Shown: positions 37,912-47,140, counted from the first letter of the stretch. The stretch is 64,000 bases of DNA from Methanobrevibacter ruminantium M1 (GCF_000024185.1 NC_013790.1:1325501-1389500), one strand, 5' to 3'. Program-made: numbers and translations. The notes: generated from the sequence alone by a model not told the origin.

Positions 37912-39590
37912 ATGTCAAAAACATACTTTTTAAATGAATTAGCAGATTCAATATCCTCTCAAAAGACCTTTTCAATCGCTCAACTTGCAGATGCCATTGG
38001 AGGCAAGATTTATGGAGCAGATGACTACAAGTCTCCAAATGGATTTACAGGCATCTTTGAAACCTTAAACGAAGCTGTAGAAGGAGATATTGTAATTAGG
38101 CATTGGATAAACGGAAAAGGTGTTGAAATAGCTAATGATAAAAACGTTGCATGCATTATAACCCTAACTCCAAAGGAAGATGCCTTGGAAATGGCTTCAA
38201 AGCTCGCCTTTCCAGTTATTGTAGTGGATAGGATTGAATTTGCAAATGCATTTGCATTGAAATGGACAATTGATAACCTTTCCCCTAATACTCAAAGGGT
38301 AGTTATAAGTGGGACAAATGGAAAATCAACCAGTTCCCATTTGATTTATCACATTTTAAACCATTGCGGATATAATGTATTTACAAATACTGATGCAAAA
38401 TCAGAATTCAATACACTAATCGACCCAATGGTTGCAAAGCTAATCTCAGAGCAGGTGATATCAAAGCAGGACTTTGATGTTCGCAAGTTGGACTCTGTAG
38501 CAGACCTAAAGAACCTGGATAGCGAAGGAAAGCCAATAAATAAAGGCGCCTTTGACTATATTGTTGTTGAAGTCTCAGAGGTTCAGGGCTGGGGAAGCGA
38601 CCTTATGAAAGATCATGCCCAAATAATGTCTTCAGCAATCAATCCGGATGTAGGGGTTGTCACAAATGTTGCAATGGACCATATCGGCCTTGTAAACAAT
38701 ATAGAAGAGGTGTTCCATGAAACTTCAGGGCTTGTAAAGGCTATAAACAAAGGAGGAGTGGTCTTAAACTACGACGATGAGAATGTCCTGGCAATGAAGG
38801 ATCTTGCAAATGATGGAGTAGACATATTCTTCACTTCAATGGAAAAGGATTCAATCCTAAATAATGATTATGACAATGATAAGAAGGTTTATTTTGATAG
38901 AAAAAGCAATGCAATAGTTTATGATAATAAAAATATCCTTAGATATGATGAGTTGCCCTTTACAGGAGAGCATTTTATCAGAAATATTCTATCTGCAATT
39001 TCAGCTTGTATATCTCTTGAGATTCCAATTGAAGACATCTGCGAAGGGGTAAAAACATATAATCCTTTAAGCAGAAGGTTTACACGTCTTTATGATGAGC
39101 CAATTGTTATTGATGACTTTGCACATAACCCCGACGGAATAAAAAATACCGTAAGGGCAGCATATGACTTGGCAGAGCAATTTGACAAGGGAGATTTATA
39201 CATTGCATGTGCAATCAGAGGCTCTAGGGGTGAAACCTTAAATGGCCTTAATTCAGAGGCATTGGCTTTAGTCATTAAGGAATTGCGCCATAGAAATGAT
39301 GATGATATAGAAAAAGACGAAAATGTCAAGAAAAGGGAAATATACCTAATCCTTTCTTCAAGCTGTGACTTGGTAGACCATCTAAACTATGTTGAAGACT
39401 TTGAGAGGGGATATATTTCCTTCTCTAATTTGGATAAGGAGCACATAAAATACATTCATTTCAATAAGCTCTACGGCGCTTTAGGATATATTATGAAAAA
39501 ATGCATATGGAAGATGATGTTGTATTGCTGATTGGAGCACAGGGAATGGACCCTGCAGAAGATGTATTAAAGGATATTTTAGGTTATTAA
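37912..39590 (+). CDS. Mur ligase family (pseudomurein peptide ligase), frameshifted at the end
   Basis: An ATP-dependent amide ligase with the Mur layout: an N-terminal domain, P-loop 'VISGTNGKSTSSH' (about residues 134-140), 'VVEVSEVQGWG', 'NVAMDHIGLVNN', 'FTGEHFIRNILSAIS', 'NPLSRRFTRLYDEPIVIDDFAHNPDGI' and 'YIACAIRGSRGETLNGL'. The frame ends early with a foreign tail. One extra A in the six-A run at 39496-39501 gives 'KKMHMEDDVVLLIGAQGMDP' and a natural end, so the full gene runs to 39590. ATG at 37912 is preceded by CCGTGATT. It should add an amino acid to a UDP-linked pseudomurein peptide; which residue is unknown. Confidence 0.8.
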
Positions 39591-39652
39591 AAAGTATTAT
39601 AGAGTTTAAAGTTAAATTTTAATCTTCTTTCATTTAAAAAAGAGTTGATTCT

Positions 39653-41506
39653 ATGGGTGAGTTTGTATTTAGTTTTTTAGAAGATCAATTTAGAGACATC
39701 TATCTTGACTGTGCAAGGATGGATAAGAATCTCATTGAAGGAGATGGTGTTGAATCAATTCTTATTGCAGGAAGAATCGCTGAAAAGATAACAAAAGCCA
39801 TCTTTGTCTTTGAAGGCATAAAAGATAATGAAGATAATCAATATTTGAGGATAGAAAAGCTTTCCAATGCAAATATTCTTCCAAACAACATTAAAAATGA
39901 CCTCTCCCAAATTAGAATACTAAGAAACAATGTCTACCACAATACCTTAAACAGTGACGGAAGCGGCGGATTTGCTTCATACAATGCTCCAAAATATGTT
40001 CAAAGCGGAGGATTGAGAGACTATAAGACAGGCTTTAATGAAATCAAGGAATATTCTAAAATATCTAAACAAAATTCTAACTCTAATTCTAACTCTAGTT
40101 CAAATTCAAGCCCTAATAACGAGTTCGGCAGTGAATTGACTGCAGCTCGTGAAGCCCATAAGCTTGTATTTAATGTCTGTGTCTGGTTTTATGTAAACTA
40201 CTCTGGCGATAAGGACTTCATCAGACCAAAATATAAGCTAAGCAGAAGAACCCAAGATGCTGACTTCCTAATCAGACTAAAGTCAGCAATAAACGATGGA
40301 AACGACTTTATTAAATTGCGCCAAAACAATCCAAACAATGAGATCATTCAGATACTCAATGAGATTTACGTCAAAAAGGCTCCTCAAGAGCCAAAAGAGG
40401 AGCAGGTCTATGGCATAAACAATAAGGATATTAAAATCAGACAGCCTGATGTTCCTTATTCAAAGTGTTTAGGCATCTCTTATGATGATGAACTATTCAT
40501 GTGGCATGCAGAGCATGGGGGAAAGGACTTAGGTCTTTTCGAGTCTTCCAAGGAAGCTTATGAGGCAAGGGAGATTTATATAAATTCCATCCCAATGCCA
40601 AGAAAGGTAAATGGAGCATATTCAAAGGCAAGAGGCATTTCATTCAGCAGAATTCAAAAGCTATGGTCTGCAAGCGTAAAGGGACAGATTATATCATATC
40701 ATGGAAGCGAAGCTGAAGCAATCATGGCTCGAAAGAAATACTTAAAGTCTCATAACCTAGTTGACATTAAGGTAAAAGACGGATATAAGACAATCACCCT
40801 TGAAGAGAAGGCTAAATTGGAAGAGAAGATTAGACAAAAGAAGGAAAGTTCAAAATCTGATATTAAGACAATCCCTTCAAATTCAAATACAAAGGACGAG
40901 ATGGAAAAGGAGAATATTCAAAAGATAATGGATGGCGTAAAGAAGCTTAAGGATGATTTGAATGAATCTAGTGCTTCTACTTATATTAAATCCAGTTCAT
41001 TAAGCTCACAGTCCAGTTCTTCTGATTCTGTTTCAAGTTATTCCGGTTCTAAATCCAGTTCTTTAGGTTCCACTTCTTCTAGTTCTAAGTCTGGTTCTTT
41101 AAACTCTAAATCCACTTCAAATGAAAATTCCTCTTTTTATGACATTCATAACATAGGTTCAGGAGATAAAACTAAAAAGAAAGTTAAAATTGTAAATGGC
41201 TCAAAAGTCCAAGCAAGTCAAACAACTAAAAAAGTAAAGGTTTCAGCTGGAAATAGAGTTTCTAAAAAACATAAATCCAGTTCTAAGAATTCAACTGTTT
41301 CTAATAATGCAAATAGTTCTAAAAAGTCTAAATCTGTTGCCATTAATAAGAAAAAATCCTCTAAATATGAAGGTGTGTTCTATGAGGATGGATTGTTCAT
41401 GTGGAGTGCAGAGGTGGACGGCAAGCATTTAGGTCTATTCTCCTCTGAAAAGGAAGCTTATGAAAAAAGGGAAGAGTATATTAAGAATAAGTCAAATAAT
41501 AACTAA
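39653..41506 (+). CDS. DUF4145-like protein with three AP2-like modules
   Basis: A 617-residue protein. Residues 1-180 look like a DUF4145/HEPN-type helical domain ('EKITKAIFVFEGI', 'LSQIRILRNNVYHNTL', 'AREAHKLVFNVCVWFYVNY'). Three copies of an AP2-like module follow at about 269-312, 323-366 and 572-612, each 'G(I/V)-x-(Y/F)-...-W-x-A-...-G-...-A' with 'EAYE-x-REEYI'. The part between modules 2 and 3 is a Ser/Lys-rich, poorly ordered stretch. AP2-like modules usually bind DNA. It follows the Mur ligase gene by only 60 bp, which may be chance. Function unknown. Confidence 0.55.
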   Translation: MGEFVFSFLEDQFRDIYLDCARMDKNLIEGDGVESILIAGRIAEKITKAIFVFEGIKDNEDNQYLRIEKLSNANILPNNIKNDLSQIRILRNNVYHNTLNSDGSGGFASYNAPKYVQSGGLRDYKTGFNEIKEYSKISKQNSNSNSNSSSNSSPNNEFGSELTAAREAHKLVFNVCVWFYVNYSGDKDFIRPKYKLSRRTQDADFLIRLKSAINDGNDFIKLRQNNPNNEIIQILNEIYVKKAPQEPKEEQVYGINNKDIKIRQPDVPYSKCLGISYDDELFMWHAEHGGKDLGLFESSKEAYEAREIYINSIPMPRKVNGAYSKARGISFSRIQKLWSASVKGQIISYHGSEAEAIMARKKYLKSHNLVDIKVKDGYKTITLEEKAKLEEKIRQKKESSKSDIKTIPSNSNTKDEMEKENIQKIMDGVKKLKDDLNESSASTYIKSSSLSSQSSSSDSVSSYSGSKSSSLGSTSSSSKSGSLNSKSTSNENSSFYDIHNIGSGDKTKKKVKIVNGSKVQASQTTKKVKVSAGNRVSKKHKSSSKNSTVSNNANSSKKSKSVAINKKKSSKYEGVFYEDGLFMWSAEVDGKHLGLFSSEKEAYEKREEYIKNKSNNN

Positions 41507-41576
41507 TTTTTAACTTTATTATAAATATCTAAAAATATTCAAAAAATTAATACTTTTTTAAACTGCAGTGATTGAA

Positions 41577-42173
41577 ATGATGTCTAAATTTAAATACTGT
41601 CCAATGTGCGCAGAGCCAAGAGCAGATAATTCAAAGTACTGCTCCAAATGCAATTTTGAATTTTTAACTGGAAAATATGTAAAAGTCCAAGAGGAAGAGA
41701 TAAAAATCACTGAAAAGGTCTCCCAAGAGGAGTTTGTAGAATCTAATCAGCTAATACAAGATACAAGTCTTAAAATCAATGTATTGATAAGCAGGTATTT
41801 GAATTATTCACTAAGCAATAAGTTTAATGAAAACTTACCATTAAGTATAATAAGGGAATACATATCCAGCTGTTTAAACAGTAAAGTCCCATCTGACTTT
41901 GATGACAATTATCTCCAATCCTTAGATGCTCTTTTAAATGATGAGGGCTATAAAAATTCTATTAATCTTTTTCTTCAATGGATCGATGAGAACAGATCCC
42001 ATCTGCCAGGGCTTGTATTGAATCAATACATGATTCCACATCAGAACAATGTCAATAGGATTGAAGAGATCCTTGATTTGGAGTTAGAGAAAAATGAGGA
42101 TAATGATTTGTTCTTTGATTTATTGAATAAGTTTTTAATCAGTGAAAAAGAGTTTATAGAACGTTTAATTTAG
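41577..42173 (+). CDS. Zinc-ribbon protein, unknown
   Basis: Starts MMSKFKYCPMCAEPRADNSK and has a second pair C-S-K-C, giving a C-x2-C...C-x2-C zinc ribbon in the first 35 residues. About 165 acidic, helical residues with no family signal follow. GTGATT lies before the ATG at 41577; the GTG at 41568 is in frame but acts as part of the ribosome site. It follows the AP2-like gene by 70 bp and is probably co-transcribed. Confidence 0.6.
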   Translation: MMSKFKYCPMCAEPRADNSKYCSKCNFEFLTGKYVKVQEEEIKITEKVSQEEFVESNQLIQDTSLKINVLISRYLNYSLSNKFNENLPLSIIREYISSCLNSKVPSDFDDNYLQSLDALLNDEGYKNSINLFLQWIDENRSHLPGLVLNQYMIPHQNNVNRIEEILDLELEKNEDNDLFFDLLNKFLISEKEFIERLI

Positions 42174-42251
42174 ATTTAATTTGAAAAAAAGAACAATATT
42201 AACTTTATCTTAAATTTTAAAAAAAGAATAAATAGCTAAATGATTAGCTAT

Positions 42252-42318
42252 TATTTTAATTTATTTATTTTAATTTATTTATTTTAATTTATTTATTTTA
42301 ATTTATTTATTTTAATTT
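42252..42318. repeat. Tandem 14-bp repeats
   Basis: TTTAATTTATTTAT is repeated about five times exactly in the spacer downstream of the zinc-ribbon and tautomerase genes. This is simple-sequence DNA, prone to slippage. Confidence 0.8.
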
Positions 42319-42334
42319 AATTTTTTGTTTTTAT

Positions 42335-42523
42335 TTAATCTCTATCTATCAATAATTTTCCACCTGCACCTATGTCCTCTCTTTCAAAGGCTTCTATAAG
42401 CACAGTAATTGTTTCAATAGGTAAATTGTAGGATTCTGCTACAATTTCACTAACTTTCTTTACCATTTCTCTTTTTGTCTCTACACTTATATTTGGATTT
42501 CCGGAAATTCTTACAACAGGCAT
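42335..42523 (-). CDS. 4-oxalocrotonate tautomerase family protein
   Basis: A 62-residue protein starting M-P-V-V-R-I-S-G, so Pro1 is exposed after Met removal as the catalytic base, with 'KREMVKKVSEIVAES' and 'ITVLIEAFEREDIGAGGKL' as in the tautomerase superfamily. It probably isomerises a 2-hydroxy-dienoate or acts on a related compound; the natural substrate is unknown. AAAGGAGATG lies before the ATG. Confidence 0.85.
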   Translation of the reverse strand: MPVVRISGNPNISVETKREMVKKVSEIVAESYNLPIETITVLIEAFEREDIGAGGKLLIDRD

Positions 42524-42578
42524 TTTAACATCTCCTTTATATATTTATTTTTACCATCATAAATCTATTTTTCCTTTT

Positions 42579-42881
42579 TCATATCAATTTTGATTTGATT
42601 TAGTTAAAAAATATTGCCTTTTTCCAAATTTCTTTTTATTTTTTTAAAAATTTCATTTTGATGATTTGTTTAAAAAAATTTGCTCTTTATTTTAAACTTT
42701 TTATAGAAACTATTTTTTTATAAAAATCATTCATTTTTTTTTAAGTCAAAATTGATGTGAAAGTGTGAAATTGATTTCATATGGTGAAATTGTTTTCATT
42801 TTAATAAATTGATTTCACCTAATAAAAGTTGTATGAGATTGTTAAATTGATTTGAGAGTGTAAAAGTTGTATAAAGTAATA
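42579..42881 (+). repeat. 19-bp repeat array D (7 units) and one outlying unit
   Basis: Units start at 42749, 42768, 42787, 42806, 42825, 42844 and 42863, exactly 19 bp apart. Five begin AAATTG (for example AAATTGATTTCATATGGTG) and two begin AAAGTTGTAT. One further unit lies on the opposite strand at 42579-42597. The array occupies the divergent spacer between the tautomerase and the Rpn-type gene, ending about 50 bp before the latter's start. Confidence 0.85.
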
Positions 42882-42934
42882 TAAAAAGATTTAAATATGT
42901 TAAAGTCAAAAATAAAATCACTCCACTAAAAAAG

Positions 42935-43771
42935 GTGATTGAAATTTCAGACAAATTTTATGATAAGACATTCAAGTTATTCAGATACAAAAATTTTGAG
43001 AACTTATGCTCAAATTGCGGTATCTTCATTGAATTTGACGGTTTCAATGACAAGGAATTAGTGGATGATGGCGGCATAACTTATATTATGGATATTTCAA
43101 TTAATGATAAAAGGGGATATTCAGTAATTATTGAATTTCAAAGTTCTGTTGTAGATGAAGCGGATATTGAACGCTTTATGAAATATGCCACTTTAACTTA
43201 TATTCAATACAAAAAACCAGTTGAAATTTATGTTCTCAGTACCGTTGAAGAAAAGAATAGAGTTATTCGCCGAAGATGGAATTTCTTCAATGAGTTTACT
43301 ATATGTGTCAAATCGTTAAAGTCTATTGATGGAGATAAAGTTTTAAATAGTTTAAAAAAGAAAAGCAGATTTGATGAGGATTTTACTGGAGATGACATTG
43401 TAGATTTGCTGACCATTATTTTTATGAAATCCGTAAAAACGACGGTTGAGCTATTGAAGGAAATCTGTCTATTGGTTAATGAAATTAACGCATTGGATGA
43501 AAAGGAATTGTATGATATCAAGACCTTTTTATTGATGTATGTTAAAAAATTCGTGGAAGATAAGCAAGAGGCAAGAATTTTGGAAGAGTTGATAGGAATG
43601 AGAAATGATTTGTTTGGTAGGACTTGGGCTTCCGTTAGAAATAGGGCATTTTTAGAAGGGGAAGCTAGAGTGGTTAGGTGTATGTTTAATGAAGGTATTA
43701 AAATTGAAGAGATTTCTAAAATTGTTGGCTTGGAGGAGTCCCAGATTTTGAAAATGATTGGGTCAAGTTAG
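42935..43771 (+). CDS. Rpn/PD-(D/E)XK nuclease family protein
   Basis: A 278-residue protein with an N-terminal nuclease-like core: 'YDKTFKLFRYKNFENLCSNCG', 'ELVDDGGITYIMDISIND' and 'YSVIIEFQSSVVD', giving the D...E-x-Q pattern of the PD-(D/E)XK fold, then 'IERFMKYATLTYIQYKKPVEIYVLST'. The C-terminal 'IRRRAFLEGEARVVRCMFNEG'-like and 'ISKIVGLEESQILKMI' resemble the end of Rpn/PDDEXK transposase-like proteins. GTG is the only start codon at the N-terminus; it sits inside AAAGGTGATT, so initiation is unclear. It may be of mobile-element origin. Confidence 0.7.
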   Translation: MIEISDKFYDKTFKLFRYKNFENLCSNCGIFIEFDGFNDKELVDDGGITYIMDISINDKRGYSVIIEFQSSVVDEADIERFMKYATLTYIQYKKPVEIYVLSTVEEKNRVIRRRWNFFNEFTICVKSLKSIDGDKVLNSLKKKSRFDEDFTGDDIVDLLTIIFMKSVKTTVELLKEICLLVNEINALDEKELYDIKTFLLMYVKKFVEDKQEARILEELIGMRNDLFGRTWASVRNRAFLEGEARVVRCMFNEGIKIEEISKIVGLEESQILKMIGSS

Positions 43772-43889
43772 GATTATATTATTTAAAATTTTTTTCTTCG
43801 CTTATGGATATTGTTTTGAATTATTTAGAATAATATTTATCTATTAAAATTCATAAATATACATACAACGAATATTTATGTGGTATGAT

Positions 43890-45008
43890 ATGAAAAGAAG
43901 AAGGTTTTATTTAATATTATTTATAATTCTATTGATTTTAGCAGCTATAGCAATCATAGGAACATTTTCAAGCTTCAGTGATGTTTCCGGATATGATTTG
44001 GGAAGTGATGACCTATCCATTGCCGTTACAGGGGATGTGATGTTCGGTCGTAAGATGCCGGGAGTCCTAGATTCCGGAGCAAGCCCATTCAGGAATGTTG
44101 AAAATGTTACAAAGTCTGCAGACATTTTGCTTGTAAACTTTGAAAACCCGGCTACATATTCCACCAATCCAGTGAAAGGGGACGTTCCTTTAAAGGCAGA
44201 CCCTAAATATGTGCATCTGCTTGCTGAGGCCAATGAGATTGTCATTGCATCTCAGGACAATAACCATGCATTGGATTATGGGGATGAAGGATTGAACGAC
44301 AGCATCAAAAACCTTAAGGATGCAGGAATCTATGTGATAGGAGCTGGAAACAATCTCTCTGAGGCATCTAAACCTGTAGTCATAGAAAAGGGAGATAGAA
44401 AGGTAACTGTTTTAAACTATATGGATGCGGATAACTTTGCAGAATATGCAAGCATCATGCCTCCGGCAACTGCAAACTCATCAGGATTCTGCGCATATGA
44501 CAGCGAGCTTGCAAGAAAACAAGTGGCTGAGGCTCGCGAGAACGAATCCAGCATAGTCATTGCCTATATGCATTATGGAAACGAGTATAGCAGAAGCCCT
44601 AATGAGTATCAGATAAACATGTCCCATGAGCTGATTGACAGCGGTGCGGATATTGTGATAGGTTCCCATGCCCATGTGACTCAGGGAGTGGAGATGTATC
44701 ATGGCAAGCCTATTTTCTATAATTTAGGTAATTTCATATTCGATCAGTCCAATCCAGCAACCCATAGGTCTTATTTCCTTAACTTGGATCTTCATGGTGA
44801 CAATTGTACAGTGACTCTCTATCCGACTGTGATAGTTGGCTACTTGCCTCAATTCATGGATGCTGATTCAGCTAAGGCATTATTGGCAGAGTTGTATCCT
44901 CAATGTGACCAGCTAAAGGTAAATGATGATGGAACTGCTCAATTGACCTTTAAGTTAGGTAATATTACTGATAATTCCACTCAATCAAATGATGTAAGGC
45001 TGTATTAA
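43890..45008 (+). CDS. CapA family protein (poly-gamma-glutamate type)
   Basis: A membrane anchor (residues about 7-27) and a CapA domain of the calcineurin-like fold: 'IAVTGDVMFGRKMPGVL', 'LLVNFENPATY', 'IASQDNNHALDYGDEGL', 'IVIAYMHYGNEYSRSPN', 'DIVIGSHAHVTQGVEMYHGK' and 'IFYNLGNFIFDQ'. The Asp/His ligands of the family are present. CapA proteins are tied to anionic polymer capsules; in this genus several copies exist and the product is unproven. ATG at 43890 has GGTATGAT upstream, while 43878 does not. Confidence 0.85.
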   Translation: MKRRRFYLILFIILLILAAIAIIGTFSSFSDVSGYDLGSDDLSIAVTGDVMFGRKMPGVLDSGASPFRNVENVTKSADILLVNFENPATYSTNPVKGDVPLKADPKYVHLLAEANEIVIASQDNNHALDYGDEGLNDSIKNLKDAGIYVIGAGNNLSEASKPVVIEKGDRKVTVLNYMDADNFAEYASIMPPATANSSGFCAYDSELARKQVAEARENESSIVIAYMHYGNEYSRSPNEYQINMSHELIDSGADIVIGSHAHVTQGVEMYHGKPIFYNLGNFIFDQSNPATHRSYFLNLDLHGDNCTVTLYPTVIVGYLPQFMDADSAKALLAELYPQCDQLKVNDDGTAQLTFKLGNITDNSTQSNDVRLY

Positions 45009-45136
45009 ACTAATATTTAATTTTAATATTTTTTTAATTTTTAATTTTAATTATTAATTTTTCAATCTTTTAATTTTTTTAATTTTTAATTATCTTTGAT
45101 TTTTATATTTTTATTTTAATTTTTATTCGATGTGAT

Positions 45137-45598
45137 ATGATGCTTGGTGAAATAGAACTTAAAAAACTCTTTCCAGACTTTGAAGATTTAGTTCAACCAT
45201 CTGGAATCGATTTAGAGCTTGATGAAATATTTATTCAAAAATCAGAGGGCTCCCTAATAGACAATGAGAAGAATCTTCCAGATATTGAAGCTATGGAAGG
45301 GCCAATCTATACCCTAAAGCCACATACTGCCTATTTGGCAAGCATTAGGAGGAAGGTTAAGATTCCTAAAGGATACACTATGTTATATCTGCCACGTTCT
45401 ACCTTGCTTAGGTCATTCATTTCCGTTCAGACTGCTGTAGGGGACCCGGGGTTCTATGGGACCCTTATGTTTATGATCTATAATCATGGCGACTTCGAAT
45501 ACAAAATCAAGTCTGGAGATAGAATAGCTCAAGCCGTTGTATTTCCAGTGGAAGGCTCTGGAGAGTATAATGGCTCTTATCAGGAAGAGGAAATCTAA
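45137..45598 (+). CDS. dut: dUTP diphosphatase / dCTP deaminase family
   Basis: A trimeric nucleotidohydrolase of 153 residues: 'LVQPSGIDLELDEIF', 'KIPKGYTMLYLPRSTLLRS', 'TAVGDPGFYGTLMFMIYNHG' and 'SGDRIAQAVVFPVE'. Length and motifs suit archaeal Dut, which removes dUTP and supplies dUMP; the close relative dCTP deaminase cannot be fully excluded. Two ATGs are adjacent at 45137 and 45140. Confidence 0.88.
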   Translation: MMLGEIELKKLFPDFEDLVQPSGIDLELDEIFIQKSEGSLIDNEKNLPDIEAMEGPIYTLKPHTAYLASIRRKVKIPKGYTMLYLPRSTLLRSFISVQTAVGDPGFYGTLMFMIYNHGDFEYKIKSGDRIAQAVVFPVEGSGEYNGSYQEEEI

Positions 45599-45678
45599 TT
45601 ATTTAAAAAATCATTATAAAGTTTTTTCAAGAAATTTTCATTATTCTAAAAGAAACTGCCCTATTGGGAGGATTTATC

Positions 45679-46824
45679 TTGGTTGAAATATCAATTGTAA
45701 TTCCAGTCTATAATGTTGAAAAGTACTTAAGGGAATGCTTGGATAGCGCTGTCAATCAAACATTCAAGGATATTGAAATAATATGCATAAATGATGGCTC
45801 TACAGACAGTTCCTTAGATATTTTAAAGGAATATCAAGAGTCTGATGATAGAATTATCATATTCAATCAGGAAAATCAAGGTCCTGGCGCTGCCCGTAAT
45901 CTTGGAATTAATAAATCTAAAGGCAAATACGTATATTTCTTGGATTCTGACGATTATTTGGAACTGAATGCATTGGAAAAGCTTTACAATATCTGTGAGG
46001 AAAAGTCATTGGACTTTGTACTTTTCAAGCTGCTTAACTTCAATGACAAAACTGGAAAAACCTTCCAAACAAAGTATTATAATATGGCTTTCCTAAATGA
46101 TAGGATAGGAGATAATGTATTTTCATATAAGGATTTATATGATTGCGTTTTTAATTTGGCAGTGTCTCCACCAGCTAAGCTATATAAGAGAGAGCTTATT
46201 ACAGATATCGATTATCCGGAAGGCATCATCTTTGAGGATAATGTATTCTTTTTAAAGACCCTTCTAAAGGCAAAAAGAATCTATTTCCTTGATGAGTTTC
46301 TATACAATCGCCGCAGGAGGGATGACTCCCTTACAAGCTCAGGATCTGATGATTATTATGATATAATTCCTTCAATGAATTATCTATTTGACATTTGTCG
46401 AGACCTAGATGATTTCGAACTCCTGAAGGAAGGATTGTATTATAAAAAGTTCAAGGAGCTTTATATAAGATTCTCCAAGGTCAATGATGTCCATAAAGAG
46501 GAGTTTTTCAATCTAATCAGAGAGGATTGCCTAAAGCATAAGGAAGAAATCGATGAGGATATAGCAAATGATAAGCTAAGGAAGAGATCTAAGTTCATAT
46601 ATGAATCTGTGCTTTCTTCAGATGACTATAAGGAGTTTCATTATAGAATCAGACTTTATGATAAGAATAAAGAGATAAATGACTTGAAAAAGGAAAATAA
46701 GTCTCTTAAAAATGAGAATAAAAAGCTTAAAAGTTCTAATAAAAAGTTAAAAAAGGAAAATAAGCATTTCAAGTCAACTAAGGCATATAAGGTCTGGAAA
46801 AAATATTCTAAAATTAAAGATTAA
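45679..46824 (+). CDS. Glycosyltransferase family 2 with C-terminal coiled coil
   Basis: A GT-A enzyme: 'SIVIPVYNVEKYLRECLDS', 'EIICINDGSTDSSLDIL', 'GAARNLGINKSKGKYVYFLD' with a D-S-D-D metal motif, and 'FEDNVFFLKTLLKAKRIYFL'. The last 60 residues are Lys/Asn-rich heptads ('LKKENKSLKNENKKLKS'), a coiled coil. The chain ends in a short 'STKAYKVWKKYSKI' segment. The start is TTG at 45679, 5 nt after GGGAGGA; the TTG at 45664 is part of that site. Sugar unknown. Confidence 0.85.
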   Translation: MVEISIVIPVYNVEKYLRECLDSAVNQTFKDIEIICINDGSTDSSLDILKEYQESDDRIIIFNQENQGPGAARNLGINKSKGKYVYFLDSDDYLELNALEKLYNICEEKSLDFVLFKLLNFNDKTGKTFQTKYYNMAFLNDRIGDNVFSYKDLYDCVFNLAVSPPAKLYKRELITDIDYPEGIIFEDNVFFLKTLLKAKRIYFLDEFLYNRRRRDDSLTSSGSDDYYDIIPSMNYLFDICRDLDDFELLKEGLYYKKFKELYIRFSKVNDVHKEEFFNLIREDCLKHKEEIDEDIANDKLRKRSKFIYESVLSSDDYKEFHYRIRLYDKNKEINDLKKENKSLKNENKKLKSSNKKLKKENKHFKSTKAYKVWKKYSKIKD

Positions 46825-47140
46825 TCTTTTTTTATACTATATTTTTTATTTATTTTCTACTATTTCTTTTTTTTCTTTTTTTTTTTTTTTAATTGTTTTA
46901 GCTAATTTCTCTTTTAAATTTAATTTGGATTGTTTTTTTTACTCATTATCCTTTTTAAATTATTTTAAGTCTTTTTTTAACTTTTAATATTAATTGAAGT
47001 CTTATTTTTTTATTAACCAAGTTAATCTTTTACTAATTATTAATTAATTTTATATATATTTAAAAATATATTTATTGATGTATGAATTATATGAATAATT
47101 ATATGAAGTAATTATAAAAATTATAAATTAAGGTGTATAT
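46825..47140. other. 316-bp T-rich spacer before hisG
   Basis: Mostly T-runs. TATA-like TTTTATATATATTT (about 47049) and AAGGTG just before the hisG start form the probable promoter and ribosome site. Nothing else was seen. Confidence 0.45.

Noticed and set aside
42935-43771. The Rpn-type gene as an intact transposon
   Set aside because: No flanking inverted repeats or target duplications were seen; the adjacent 19-bp array also occurs at unrelated genes.
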